Assembly (NCBI GenBank): GCA_963705525.1
Contig: CAVPJW010000006.1
Coordinates: 248,001 to 312,000, forward strand
Direction of reading: 5' to 3'
Source of the DNA: CAVPJW01 sp963705525
GTDB lineage: Bacteria > Acidobacteriota > Vicinamibacteria > Vicinamibacterales > CAVPJW01
Length of the DNA: 64,000 nucleotides
Numbering within the stretch: position 1 is the first letter of the stretch; the number at the start of each line of letters is the position of its first letter. The notes under the pieces are model-generated. The model did no database searches, was not told the DNA's origin, and saw nothing but the letters and a program-made list of their open reading frames with translations. This document shows positions 9,361-18,638 of the stretch, one piece after another. A program made the position numbers and the translations under genes.

Positions 9361-10260
9361 ATGGGCCGTCGCGAGTACGAGTGGATTCCTGACGCCTCGG
9401 CGCCTGCGGAACCGCCATCGGTCTCACACCTACACTCGGGTTCCATTTCAGCCTGCCTGGTTGTCCGCAACGAGGAGGGCACGATCGGTCGCTGCCTCGA
9501 GAGTCTGACGGGCGCCGTCGATGAGGTCGTCGTCGTGCACGATGGACCATGCGCTGACAGGACACTGGAGATCGCGCGACGAGCGGGATGCCGAGTCTTC
9601 GAGGCGCCGTTCTATGGCCACTGCGAGCGTCATACACCGCAAGCGTATGACCACGCGAAGGGTGAATGGCTGCTGAACCTCGACGCCGACGAGTTCCTTT
9701 CGCCAGAGATGCGCGATGGGCTCCGCGCGCTGACCAGCGACGCCGGGGTGCGCGGCTATGCGTTTCTCTGGAAGCACTGGGATGGGCATCGATACGTCAG
9801 CGACGGGGGCCCGTACAAACTCGTGCTGTTCCGGAAGGACTCGGTGCGGATGCTGGGTATCATTCACGCACCGGAGGAGGTGGATGGCCTCGTTCGCGAG
9901 GTCCCTCTTCACCTTGAACATCGTCCGCCCACCGGACATCGCCGGCTGGCGTCGCTCGTTCGAAAGATGCGGGCGCGTGCACGCCTCCAGGCGCGTGAGT
10001 ACCTGACGAGCCTTGATACCGTCCCGCGCTTCAACTACCCCGGCACGCTGCGCTGGACGAAAAGACGGCTGCTGACCAATCGCTGGTCGCCCATTCTTGT
10101 CGTCCCCGCGGCCATTCACACGTTCGGTTACGTGCTCGTTGCCTTGTGGGGTCAGCTCGGTCCGCGTGAGGCGCTCAGATTTGCATCGAGCGAAGCGCTG
10201 TATCGCGCGATGGTTACAGGGTCCGTCGCCTGGTATCGGTATGTTCAATCCGCCAGGTGA
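9361..10260 (+). CDS. Glycosyltransferase family 2, WaaE/KdtX-like
   Basis: A 299-aa GT2 enzyme similar to lipooligosaccharide glucosyltransferases of the WaaE type. It has ISACLVVRNEEGTIGRCLES, VDEVVVVHDGPCADRTLEIA and the metal-binding LNLDADEFL (DXD). A hydrophobic helix near the C terminus (about 240-262) suggests peripheral membrane attachment. It starts 24 bases after the flavoprotein gene and belongs to the same transcription unit. Its last 47 bases overlap, tail to tail, the oppositely oriented saccharopine-dehydrogenase-like gene. Confidence 0.85.
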   Translation: MGRREYEWIPDASAPAEPPSVSHLHSGSISACLVVRNEEGTIGRCLESLTGAVDEVVVVHDGPCADRTLEIARRAGCRVFEAPFYGHCERHTPQAYDHAKGEWLLNLDADEFLSPEMRDGLRALTSDAGVRGYAFLWKHWDGHRYVSDGGPYKLVLFRKDSVRMLGIIHAPEEVDGLVREVPLHLEHRPPTGHRRLASLVRKMRARARLQAREYLTSLDTVPRFNYPGTLRWTKRRLLTNRWSPILVVPAAIHTFGYVLVALWGQLGPREALRFASSEALYRAMVTGSVAWYRYVQSAR

Positions 10261-11347
10261 CGCCGGCCGCCTTCAGATTGTCGAGCAGCGCCTCGGGAGT
10301 CACGGCCATCGCGGGTGAAAGCGCGCCTCGCTTGTCGAAGGTCGATGAGGCAACAGTGCAGGCAGCGAATGCGAGGGTTGCCGCGGTGACCGTGTGAAAG
10401 TCTCCGCCCTCGATGATGCCGCGGCGCAAGGACGCGTCCAGGTCCGCCACCTCGACGACGATGGCGAAGCGCGGCGGATCAGGCGGTGTCGCGTCTGGAG
10501 GTGAAGCGGGGCGCAGCCGCGATGCCAGCGCCAGCAGGCGGCGAGCGGGAGTGCGACGAATGAGGGCGACGGCGGGCCTGAGGTAAGGGAAGAGTGGGAC
10601 GAGTCGAGGATTGGGGACGAGCGACGCGACCGTGATCAGCGCGGTGACCCTTTCTGTTCTCGTGTGACGCGGTACGGTAATGACCTCACCCGCGGCATAG
10701 CGCGCCATGAGCTGGCGCCCGAATGGGGGAGGGAAGACGACTGTTCGCTGGAAGATTTCCGGCCGTGTCCGTCTCCATTGTCCAGCCTCGAAGAGCACCT
10801 CGCCTCCACCCTTGGTTTCTGACGCAAATTGCAGACTGTTGGCGGCGACCTCCGATCCCGCGATTGCGTACGCCACCGTCACCTCCTGCACGTGCTTGCT
10901 CTCGCGCGCGAGGATCCGGGCCAGGCAATCCCCGAGCGCATAGTCAAAACCGCATGAAGGGACCAGGGCGACGCCCTGAGATGCTGCTTCGTGGCCGTGC
11001 TCGTCAAAGATGCGGCGAATGTGAGACTGTTCACCAGCGCCGTCGACGTAGTGGACGCGTTCCTGGAGCGCCGCCCTGATCAGCGAGTCGCCCGTTCTGG
11101 ACGCCGGGCCGGCATTGATGACCACTCTCGATCCCCGCGTGAATTCGCAAAGCGCGGGAATGTCATCCGACTGCGCTGCCCTCCAGTCGCTGTTCCCCTG
11201 GAGGGTGGCTGCGAGAGCCCGAAGCTTGTGAGGATCTCGTCCGCCGAGGCGGACGATCGCATTCCGTGCGGCCAGCTCACCCACGATGAGCCGCCCGAGC
11301 CGTCCGCTGGCCGCATAGACGCTAACGACGCCTGAAGGTTCGGTCAT
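10214..11347 (-). CDS. Saccharopine dehydrogenase-like NAD(P)-binding protein
   Basis: A 377-aa protein with an N-terminal Rossmann fold (VSVYAASGRLGRLIVGELA, then VRLGGRDPHKL) and the segment VINAGPASRTGDSLIRAAL followed by HYVDGAGEQSHIRRIF, typical of the saccharopine dehydrogenase/trans-acting enoyl reductase superfamily. Substrate unknown; the neighbourhood suggests lipid or sugar modification. The ORF is open 68 codons further upstream, but the ATG at 11347 overlaps the stop of the upstream GT39 gene (ATGA) and begins at the Rossmann strand. The C terminus overlaps the convergent GT2 gene by 47 bases. Confidence 0.8.
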   Translation of the reverse strand: MTEPSGVVSVYAASGRLGRLIVGELAARNAIVRLGGRDPHKLRALAATLQGNSDWRAAQSDDIPALCEFTRGSRVVINAGPASRTGDSLIRAALQERVHYVDGAGEQSHIRRIFDEHGHEAASQGVALVPSCGFDYALGDCLARILARESKHVQEVTVAYAIAGSEVAANSLQFASETKGGGEVLFEAGQWRRTRPEIFQRTVVFPPPFGRQLMARYAAGEVITVPRHTRTERVTALITVASLVPNPRLVPLFPYLRPAVALIRRTPARRLLALASRLRPASPPDATPPDPPRFAIVVEVADLDASLRRGIIEGGDFHTVTAATLAFAACTVASSTFDKRGALSPAMAVTPEALLDNLKAAGVTWRIEHTDTRRRTL

Positions 11348-12822
11348 GGCCAGCGGTGTGATGGCCCGAGCCGGCGGATTGTGACCTGCCCGCCGCCAAT
11401 GTTCAGGCTGCCGTCGAGAGGCAGAGCTTCCAGAAAAGCCCGCGCGCGCTGGTCGGGTGGCCAGAGCGTGGACGTCACGACGACGCTGGCGCCGAGCGGC
11501 GTCAACCCCTCGATCACTTGCCGGGAGATTTCGTCGGGGCCGATTGACCATCCGTAACGGTGCGCGTAGAAGAGAAACGACGGGTCCGCGAACTTCGCAT
11601 TGGTGTGCGCCATTACGATGAGGTCATCAGGGCTGGTCTTGGCTTCGATGAAGCTGCCAATCGCGAGTTGAAGCGGATCGATGCGGTAGAAACGTCGAGA
11701 CGTCACGAACATCGATGACGCCGCGAAGGCGATGAGCAAGGCGGCCGCCGCCGGACGGCCCGAACGACCGAGTGGCGGCCTTCCGCTCCAGCATCCATAG
11801 ATCGCGGGTGCCAGCCACAGGCAGAAGGGCGCGATGAAGGGGATTTGATAGTAGCTGTGGTCGGCATTCAAGGTCAGGAAGAGAAGCAGGTAGACCAGCG
11901 TGCCAACGGTCCATGACGCCGTGAAGCCATAGAAAGCTCTCAGTTCGTTGCGCATCAGGAGACCAATCGGCGCCAGCACCCACCAGACGGTTGACGCGAT
12001 CTCGCGATACACGCGTCCGATGACCGTCTGCCAGAGGTCGAGCCTCAGGCGATCCGCGGCAGTTCCGAAGAACCAGCCGAATCGGTTCACCTGCACGAAA
12101 TGGCTCGGTATGAACGACAGGTCGGGCGCGTGCGCATTCACCCGCTGCGAGTAACTGAACCACCCAACGAACGCGGCACTCGGCAATGCGAACGCCACGA
12201 GGATCATGAGCAGACTCTTCGTGCCTGCCCGCCGCTGGTAGCAGAACCACAGAACCGGTATGAGCAGGTAGAACACGTAAGGCGACTTGATCATGAAGGC
12301 GATAACTCCGGCGCCGACGGCGCCCCAGAGGTCTCGTGCCCGGCGGGATTCGACGAATCGCAGCATTCCGTAGAAGAAGGCGTGCGCGAAACACACCGCG
12401 GTGAAGTCAACGTGGACGGCACGCGAGTAGTAAATCGCGAGCGGCGCGGCCATGTACAAGAGGGTGGTGATCTGGGCCATCAGGCGGTCGTGAATGAGCG
12501 CCACAATGCGGAAGAAGAAGAATGCCGAGCCCAGAAAGAATGCAAGGTTCACGAGTCGGTCGACGAGAATCGTGGGACCCGTGAGGAAGTAGAGACACGC
12601 TGAAATCCACTCGGTAAGCGGAAACTCGAGGATGACACGTCGGTATGCGCCCAGCCAGCCAACGGACGGCGAGAAGATATTCAAGCCAAAGCGATAGAAC
12701 CCCAGCGAGTAGAAGGCCGTCTCGGCCTGACGGAAAAGGTGAGGGTGGTCGAGATACGGCCGGAACTGGTAGAAGCGGCACGCAACCAGCGCTGCCGTCA
12801 GCGACCAGAAGAGCGTGGTCAT
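11344..12822 (-). CDS. Polytopic membrane glycosyltransferase, GT39/ArnT-like
   Basis: A 492-aa integral membrane protein with about ten to twelve hydrophobic helices and the polyprenyl-phosphate mannosyltransferase-like N terminus (YLDHPHLFRQAETAFYSLGF), where the acidic loop after helix 1 is catalytic in GT39/GT83 enzymes. Family members use polyprenyl-linked sugars on the periplasmic side. The open frame extends far upstream to 13533, but that part reads as low-complexity shadow of the flippase gene on the other strand; the ATG at 12822 starts at the first helix (MTTLFWSLTAALVACRF). Translationally coupled to the downstream dehydrogenase-like gene. Confidence 0.8.
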   Translation of the reverse strand: MTTLFWSLTAALVACRFYQFRPYLDHPHLFRQAETAFYSLGFYRFGLNIFSPSVGWLGAYRRVILEFPLTEWISACLYFLTGPTILVDRLVNLAFFLGSAFFFFRIVALIHDRLMAQITTLLYMAAPLAIYYSRAVHVDFTAVCFAHAFFYGMLRFVESRRARDLWGAVGAGVIAFMIKSPYVFYLLIPVLWFCYQRRAGTKSLLMILVAFALPSAAFVGWFSYSQRVNAHAPDLSFIPSHFVQVNRFGWFFGTAADRLRLDLWQTVIGRVYREIASTVWWVLAPIGLLMRNELRAFYGFTASWTVGTLVYLLLFLTLNADHSYYQIPFIAPFCLWLAPAIYGCWSGRPPLGRSGRPAAAALLIAFAASSMFVTSRRFYRIDPLQLAIGSFIEAKTSPDDLIVMAHTNAKFADPSFLFYAHRYGWSIGPDEISRQVIEGLTPLGASVVVTSTLWPPDQRARAFLEALPLDGSLNIGGGQVTIRRLGPSHRWP

Positions 12823-12921
12823 CGGTGTGGGCGCTCGGACGCGGAAACGACGGATGTTGCCTCGAGACGGCGCTACTATACGCCCGATCGTTGATGGCCC
12901 AGATGCGTGGCGCTCCCCGCG

Positions 12922-14418
12922 ATGGAAATGACTGACGCGTTGCGACCGTCGGACGTCGTGCACCGCAGCATCCGCGGCGCCGTGTCGCTCGGCGGCGGTC
13001 AGGTCGCCGGCCAGATCCTGAACATCTGCGGCTCGCTGCTGCTGGCGCGAATCCTCGCACCGGAGGACTTCGGGCTGGTGGCGATTCTGACGTTCTTCCT
13101 CTCGCTCCTCACGGCGCTCGGCGACCTCGGGCTCAGCATGAGCCTCGTGCGCCATCTCACCGAGCCGAGCGACGACGAGTACCGTGGCGTGTCGTCGTTC
13201 CAGCAGGTGGTCGCGCTGGGTATTGCGCTCACGGCTCTCGCGGCCACGCCGTGGGTCGCCAGGTCGTACCGGCTGGCGTCGGACGACTGGTGGCTCCTGC
13301 CCGCGATGACCGTGGCGATCGTGGCCGACTCGTTTCGATTCCTGCCGCTCACGCGACTCGAGCGTCGGCTGGCGTTCGAGCGTGTGGGTGCGGTCGAGGT
13401 CGTGCAAGCCATTGTCTTCAACGCCACGCTGATCTCGCTGGCGTTGATGGGCTTTCGGGCGGCGAGCTTCGCGATTGCTGTGATGGTGCGATCGGTTACG
13501 GGCGCCGCGGTCGCCATCGCGATCGGCCCCCATCTTTCAGGCTGGCGCTGGAGCCTTACCAACGCGACCCGGTTTCTGAGGTTCGGCCTGCCGTACCAGG
13601 GTGTGCACTTCATTACCGTGCTCAAGAACAGTATCGTGCCGGTCTTCATCGGGTTGCTTCTGGGCACGGCGGCGGTTGGCCATCTGGCATGGGCAGCGAT
13701 GGTCGCGGGCTTTCCCCAAACTGGCCTCATCCTTCTGCAGCGTTTGTATGTCGGATCGTTTGGAAGACTGCAGGATCATCCCGATGAGCTTCGACAGTTT
13801 GTGAATCATGTGGTCTGGGTCGCGCACGCGGTGGTCGCGCCTCTTGCCGTACTCACACTCGTGCTGATCGATCCAATCGTGCGCCTGGTGTTCGGCGACC
13901 CGTGGATCGGGTCCATCCCGCTCGTCTTCTGGATGTGGCTGGGATGCCTCGTGATCCCCACGCTCGCGCCTCTGACGGGTCTGCTGCACGCCATGGGGCA
14001 GTCTCGCGTCGTTTTTCGAGCAACGCTGATCGGCACGGTCGCAACCTGGGTGGTCGGTGTGCCGCTCGCGCTCATGCTCGGTGAGGTGGGCGTCGCGATG
14101 GCGAGTCTCTTGGTGCATGTGGCGGGTGTTGCGATCTGGGCGGCTGCCCGCCGGGCGGTTGGTCTCCGCGTGCTGGGGCCCGTTCTGACGATTTGGGGAT
14201 GTGCCGCGCTGGCGGGGCTTGCAGGATGGGCCATGCACCGGGCGCATCCCATTGGCACGATTCCGCAGATACTCCTGTATGGCGGCGCGTCGATGCTGGT
14301 CTACGTGGCGGCTCTTGTTGGTGTCAGCGTGCTCGCGTACCGGTCTGGCGGCGCCCTCGAGCCGTACGGCTGGAATCAGCTGATCCGGGCGGTGCGTGAT
14401 ACCCGAGGTAGCGTGTGA
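12922..14418 (+). CDS. Wzx-like polysaccharide flippase (MATE/MOP superfamily)
   Basis: A 498-aa membrane protein with about 12-14 helices. It starts with the amphipathic SIRGAVSLGGGQVAGQILN and LLLARILAPEDFGLVAIL, diagnostic for the polysaccharide transport/Wzx branch of the MOP exporter family. It should flip undecaprenyl-linked repeat units to the periplasm. Possible starts are GTG 12907, ATG 12922 and ATG 12928; I chose 12922 without strong evidence. It is divergent from the GT39 gene, with about 100 bases between. Its stop overlaps the next GT4 gene by four bases (GTGA), starting a run of five coupled genes. Confidence 0.87.
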   Translation: MEMTDALRPSDVVHRSIRGAVSLGGGQVAGQILNICGSLLLARILAPEDFGLVAILTFFLSLLTALGDLGLSMSLVRHLTEPSDDEYRGVSSFQQVVALGIALTALAATPWVARSYRLASDDWWLLPAMTVAIVADSFRFLPLTRLERRLAFERVGAVEVVQAIVFNATLISLALMGFRAASFAIAVMVRSVTGAAVAIAIGPHLSGWRWSLTNATRFLRFGLPYQGVHFITVLKNSIVPVFIGLLLGTAAVGHLAWAAMVAGFPQTGLILLQRLYVGSFGRLQDHPDELRQFVNHVVWVAHAVVAPLAVLTLVLIDPIVRLVFGDPWIGSIPLVFWMWLGCLVIPTLAPLTGLLHAMGQSRVVFRATLIGTVATWVVGVPLALMLGEVGVAMASLLVHVAGVAIWAAARRAVGLRVLGPVLTIWGCAALAGLAGWAMHRAHPIGTIPQILLYGGASMLVYVAALVGVSVLAYRSGGALEPYGWNQLIRAVRDTRGSV

Positions 14419-15599
14419 ACGTCGAGTCCGGCCTCCGCATCGGCGTGGATGCAACCTGCTGGATGCTGAAGAGAGGGTTCGGCCGCCACGCGCGATGTCT
14501 GCTCGGCGCAATGGCCGACGTCGATCGTCGCAATCAGTACACGTTCTTCGTGGACTCGCCCGAAGCGGTGCCGCTCCTGCCGGCGCGAGTGCGTGCACGC
14601 GTTGTCGGAGCCGCCGCCCCGACGATCGTCGCCGCGTCGGCCGATGGACATCGTCGTCTGAGGGACATTGCGGCGATGAGCCGGGCGCTCTCGAGTGCCG
14701 AGCTCGACGTGGTGCTCTTTCCCAACCTGTACAGTTTCGTGCCGACGTTCGGCCATGCGCGACGCTTTGTGTTCATCCACGACGCCACCGCGGAAATGTA
14801 TCCCGCCCTCGCGATGGGAGGATGGAAGAATCGGCTGCTCTGGTCGGCGAAATCCGCGCTGGGACGGCGGCAGGCGGATGTCCTGGTGACGGTTTCCGAA
14901 TACTCGCGCAAGGTCATCGTCGAACGGCATCACGTGCCGGCCGAGCGCCTCCATGTCGTAGGCGAGGCGTGCGATCCGGTCTTCCGGGTTCTCGAGTCGG
15001 CGCGCCCGACATCACGCCTCGCAGAGCTCGGGTTCGATCCATCTCGACGGTCGATCACCTACCTTGGGGGATTCAGCCCGCACAAGAACCTGGAAGCGCT
15101 GGTTCGTGTGTTCCATCGACTGACCTTGCTGCCGGAATTTGAGGATCTCTCGCTCATGCTTGTCGGAGACCACGAAGGCGATTCATTCCTCAGCTGCTAC
15201 GATGCGGTCTCGAGGCTCGTGCACTCGCTGCAACTGTCGCCTCGGGTGACGTTCACCGGCTACCTGCCAGACGATGACCTTGTCGCGCTGCTGAATCTGA
15301 CGACGGTTCTCGCACTGCCATCGCTTACCGAAGGTGTCGGGCTGCCCGCGCTCGAAGCCGCCGCGTGCGGATGCCCGGTTGTGGCCACGACCGAGAGTCC
15401 GTTGCCGGAGCTCCTGGGCCAAGCCGGTCGCTTCGTTGATCCACGAGATGAACGCTCGCTCGAGCGCGCGCTCGCCGATGTTCTTCAGTCGCGTGAATTG
15501 AGGCGAACCATGAGCGTCGCGGGCATCGTCGCGGCTGGCAGCCTCAGTTGGGAGTCCGCGGCCCGTCGCCTCGTCGATCTTTTCGAACAGCCTTCATGA
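14415..15599 (+). CDS. Glycosyltransferase family 4 (GT-B)
   Basis: A 394-aa GT-B enzyme. The N-terminal Rossmann domain begins LRIGVDATCWMLKRGFGRHA (glycogen-synthase/WbnH-like). The C-terminal domain has ITYLGGFSPHKNLEALVRVF, VTFTGYLPDDDLVALL and the nucleotide-diphosphate motif PSLTEGVGLPALEAAACGCP (E-x7-E). GTG start overlapping the flippase stop. Probably adds an alpha-linked sugar on the cytoplasmic face of the membrane during repeat-unit assembly. Confidence 0.88.
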   Translation: MNVESGLRIGVDATCWMLKRGFGRHARCLLGAMADVDRRNQYTFFVDSPEAVPLLPARVRARVVGAAAPTIVAASADGHRRLRDIAAMSRALSSAELDVVLFPNLYSFVPTFGHARRFVFIHDATAEMYPALAMGGWKNRLLWSAKSALGRRQADVLVTVSEYSRKVIVERHHVPAERLHVVGEACDPVFRVLESARPTSRLAELGFDPSRRSITYLGGFSPHKNLEALVRVFHRLTLLPEFEDLSLMLVGDHEGDSFLSCYDAVSRLVHSLQLSPRVTFTGYLPDDDLVALLNLTTVLALPSLTEGVGLPALEAAACGCPVVATTESPLPELLGQAGRFVDPRDERSLERALADVLQSRELRRTMSVAGIVAAGSLSWESAARRLVDLFEQPS

Positions 15600-16852
15600 G
15601 CCGGCCGCTCAGGTTCCTGCACGTCACGACGTTCTACCCGCCGTACAGCTTTGGCGGAGACGGGCTGTACGTCTACCGGCTGGCTCACGAACTGGGCAAA
15701 CTCGGTCATTTCGTGGACGTTGTTCACTGCGTCGATTCATTTCGCCTCTTCGATAGCAGAGAGCCGTCGACGGCCTTGCCCGATCATCCGCAGGTGACCG
15801 TTCACCAGCTGCGCAGCGGATGGGGGCCGCTGTCGCCGTTCCTGTCGCACCAGACCGGAAAGCCGTTTCTTAAGACGCACGCGATCAAGGCGCTGCTGAC
15901 GAAGCCGGTTGACGTCATCCATTTCCACAACGTGTCGCTGCTCGGTCCCGGCGTTCTGGCCATCGGAGATTCGACGCGCCCGACGATCAAGCTCTACACG
16001 GCCCACGAACACTGGCTCGTGTGTCCGATGAACGTCCTCTGGAAGTTCAATCGCGAACCTTGCGACCGACCGACGTGCACTCGTTGCACCCTGGCCGCGG
16101 GACGACCGCCGCAGCTCTGGCGCCACACGAATCTGCTGGCGGACGCGACGGGAAACGTGGACGTGTTTTTGGCGCCGAGCCGGTTCACCATCCGCATGCA
16201 TGCGGAGCGCGGATTCAATCGTCCGTTCACTCACTTGCCGCCCTTTTCGACGCGATCAGACGATGAGTGGCGAAATCCTGGTCCGCGACCGCATGAGCGG
16301 CCGTACTTCGTGTTCGTCGGGAGGCTCGAACCGGTGAAGGGGCTGGAGACACTGATTCGTGTGTGGGACCGGATCGAGGGCGCCGACTTGTTGATCGTCG
16401 GTGACGGCTCGGAACGCCCGATCGTCGAGCGTGCCGCCGCGCGAAACCCGCGAATCGTGTTCCGCGGACCAATCCCACCGAGCGATCTGGGTCCCTACTT
16501 CACGCATTCGCAGGCGTGCCTCGTACCGTCGGTCACCTATGAAGTCGCGCCAACCGTCGTGCTGGAGGCGTTTGCCCGCAGAGCACCGGTCATCGCCAGG
16601 GATCTCGGAGGCATTCCCGAGTTTGTGCAGGACAGCGGCGGTGGACTGCTGTTCAAGACGGATGACGATCTGCTTGCGGCGATTGAACGAGTGAGGCGGG
16701 ATCGACCGCTGCGCGACGAGCTGGCTAAGCGAGGGTATGCTGCGTTTGCGGCCCACTGGACTGAGACTGCGCACCTTGCGGCGTATCTGACCGTGATCAA
16801 CGATGTGGCGCAGCGAAAGTTTGGACAGCTGCCCTGGGCGTCTGAGACATGA
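15596..16852 (+). CDS. Glycosyltransferase family 4 (GT-B)
   Basis: A 418-aa GT-B enzyme. N terminus LRFLHVTTFYPPYSFGGDGL carries the glycine-rich acceptor loop. A Cys cluster lies at about residues 142-164 (CPMNVLWKF, CDRPTCTRCT), seen in a subset of GT4 proteins that may bind zinc. C-terminal domain: FVFVGRLEPVKGLETLIRVW and PSVTYEVAPTVVLEAFARRA. The ORF is open 16 codons upstream, but the ATG at 15596 overlaps the previous stop (ATGA). Third gene of the coupled run. Confidence 0.88.
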   Translation: MSRPLRFLHVTTFYPPYSFGGDGLYVYRLAHELGKLGHFVDVVHCVDSFRLFDSREPSTALPDHPQVTVHQLRSGWGPLSPFLSHQTGKPFLKTHAIKALLTKPVDVIHFHNVSLLGPGVLAIGDSTRPTIKLYTAHEHWLVCPMNVLWKFNREPCDRPTCTRCTLAAGRPPQLWRHTNLLADATGNVDVFLAPSRFTIRMHAERGFNRPFTHLPPFSTRSDDEWRNPGPRPHERPYFVFVGRLEPVKGLETLIRVWDRIEGADLLIVGDGSERPIVERAAARNPRIVFRGPIPPSDLGPYFTHSQACLVPSVTYEVAPTVVLEAFARRAPVIARDLGGIPEFVQDSGGGLLFKTDDDLLAAIERVRRDRPLRDELAKRGYAAFAAHWTETAHLAAYLTVINDVAQRKFGQLPWASET

Positions 16853-17598
16853 CCATTCCGTCGAGTGTCCCCATCCTGATGTATCACTCGGTTTCAGCGC
16901 GCGGGCCAGGGCCGGTTTCCGTCACACCAGAGACATTTGAGGATCAAATGGCCGTCCTTCGCGATGCCGGGGCGGTTGGAATGAGTGTCTCCGACTACGT
17001 CGCCGCGCGCACGAATCACACCGTACCGGAGGGCGCGGTGGTCCTGACATTTGACGATGGCTATCGAGACTTTCTGGACGAGGCTTTTTCGACCCTGCAG
17101 GCGGCACGATGGGGCTGCACGGTGTTCCTGCCGGTGGTCCCGATCGATCGTGCCGAGCCGTGGGACTGCGGAGATAGTCACCGTCGAGAGCTCTTGACGT
17201 GGAGAGACGTGCAGGACCTGTCGGCAAGAAATGTGGAGTTCGGCGCGCATTCGATGACTCATCGCGATCTGACCCGCATGGCGCCCGACATCGCCAGAGC
17301 AGAGATCGTCGACTCTGGCCGACGGATCGCGGATCGAACGGGACGCGCCGTCGAGGGTTTCGCGGCGCCTTTGGGACGAATTACCACCGACCTTCTCGAG
17401 ACTGTTCGAAAGCACTACCGCTGGTCGGTGAGCACCACGCTTGCCCGAGCGAGTGAGAGTGCGGACATCTTCAGGCTCCCTCGCATAGAAATGTGGTACT
17501 TCCGGAATATCCCGCAGTGGCGCAAGTACGTCGCCTCAGGCTGGACTCCCTATTTTGCGTTCCGCCGCGCGATGCGGGCGGTCCGAGAGTTGGCATGA
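16849..17598 (+). CDS. Polysaccharide deacetylase (NodB/CE4)
   Basis: A 249-aa carbohydrate esterase 4 family protein that removes N- or O-acetyl groups from a polysaccharide or glycolipid. It starts VPILMYHSV and carries motif 1 LTFDDGYRDF (catalytic Asp and metal Asp) and motif 2 GAHSMTHRDLTRM (H-x3-H metal ligands). No signal peptide or membrane helix is visible, so it may act on a cytoplasmic lipid-linked intermediate. ATGA overlap with the preceding GT4 gene and with the following oxidoreductase gene. Confidence 0.9.
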   Translation: MTIPSSVPILMYHSVSARGPGPVSVTPETFEDQMAVLRDAGAVGMSVSDYVAARTNHTVPEGAVVLTFDDGYRDFLDEAFSTLQAARWGCTVFLPVVPIDRAEPWDCGDSHRRELLTWRDVQDLSARNVEFGAHSMTHRDLTRMAPDIARAEIVDSGRRIADRTGRAVEGFAAPLGRITTDLLETVRKHYRWSVSTTLARASESADIFRLPRIEMWYFRNIPQWRKYVASGWTPYFAFRRAMRAVRELA

Positions 17599-18638
17599 CG
17601 CCGCTCGGCGTCGGCGTCATCGGCGCCGGTGTGGTCGGCGAAATGCGGGTGCGCACCATGCGCCGGACGGGCGCCGTGCGCTTCGCCGCGATTGCGGACG
17701 TCGACCTCGAACGCGCCAGACGGGTTGCCAGACCGGGGAATGCAAAGATCGTCGGCGACTACCGCGACTTGATCCACGACCAAAGCGTCGATGTCGTCAT
17801 CGTCTCGTCTCCGGTCCAGCTTCACGAGGAGATGACGCTGGCCGCGCTACGCGCGGGAAAACATGTCCTCTGCGAAAAGCCGCTGTCGAACACCGTGGAC
17901 TCGTGCCGTCGGATGCTTGAGGCCGCCGCCGATGCGAGGAAGACGCTGGCCGTCGGCTTCAATCACCGTTATTACCCGTCGTTCCGCCAGCTCAAGCAGA
18001 TTGTCGCGGCCGGCGAACTCGGACCCATCGATCACGTGCGCGCGTTTGGCGGCCACGAAGGCATGAGTCAGTTCCGCGCGCCCTGGATGTACGAGCGAGC
18101 CACTCTGGGCGGCGGCGCCATGATGGACGTCGGCATCCACGTCGCCGATCTGGTTCGTCACCTCGGGTTTCGAGCCGATCACGTGACGGCGGTCGTGACG
18201 AATGGCGTCTGGAACGTGCCGGGCTCCGAAGACAACGCGATCGTGCTTGCGAGAACCGCAGAAGGGATTCCGATCTCCTATCAGGCGACATGGTCAGAGT
18301 GGAAGGGCTACCGCCTGCGCCTTGAGGTGTACGGTCGCGACGGCATGGCGCTCGCGCATTACCCTCCGCTCCTGAACCTTCTGGTCCGACGAGGGCCCGA
18401 CGGCCGTCGTCGGCGCACGTGGACTCTTCATCCGTGGCTCAACCTTCGCGAGCGCGTGCGTGGCTGGCAGGTGACGGCCGAAGATGCGTTCGCCGCGGAG
18501 CTCGACGAGTTTCTGAGGCTGGTTCGCGACGGACAGGGAGACTGCGGAACGGGGCTGGACGGGTTGCGTGCGGTCCAGTTCGCGGAAGCCGCTGTGCGCA
18601 GTTCCGAGACTCGCCAACCGGTCCGGATCACCGATTGA
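17595..18638 (+). CDS. Gfo/Idh/MocA-family oxidoreductase
   Basis: A 347-aa NAD(P)-dependent sugar oxidoreductase. Rossmann start LGVGVIGAGVVGEMRVRTMR, the catalytic-lysine motif CEKPLS, and GGGAMMDVGIHVADLVRHLG, all conserved in the family. It probably oxidises a nucleotide-sugar or nucleotide-sugar-derived intermediate, as WlbA-like members do. The frame is open further upstream, but the ATG at 17595 overlaps the deacetylase stop and begins at the Rossmann strand. The final 11 bases overlap, tail to tail, the next gene on the minus strand. Confidence 0.88.
   Translation: MTPLGVGVIGAGVVGEMRVRTMRRTGAVRFAAIADVDLERARRVARPGNAKIVGDYRDLIHDQSVDVVIVSSPVQLHEEMTLAALRAGKHVLCEKPLSNTVDSCRRMLEAAADARKTLAVGFNHRYYPSFRQLKQIVAAGELGPIDHVRAFGGHEGMSQFRAPWMYERATLGGGAMMDVGIHVADLVRHLGFRADHVTAVVTNGVWNVPGSEDNAIVLARTAEGIPISYQATWSEWKGYRLRLEVYGRDGMALAHYPPLLNLLVRRGPDGRRRRTWTLHPWLNLRERVRGWQVTAEDAFAAELDEFLRLVRDGQGDCGTGLDGLRAVQFAEAAVRSSETRQPVRITD

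Noticed and set aside
12823..13533. Upstream extension of the minus-strand GT39-like gene
   Set aside because: The sequence is the antisense of the flippase gene, rich in Arg and His, with no hydrophobic or domain signal; the real start is at the first membrane helix.
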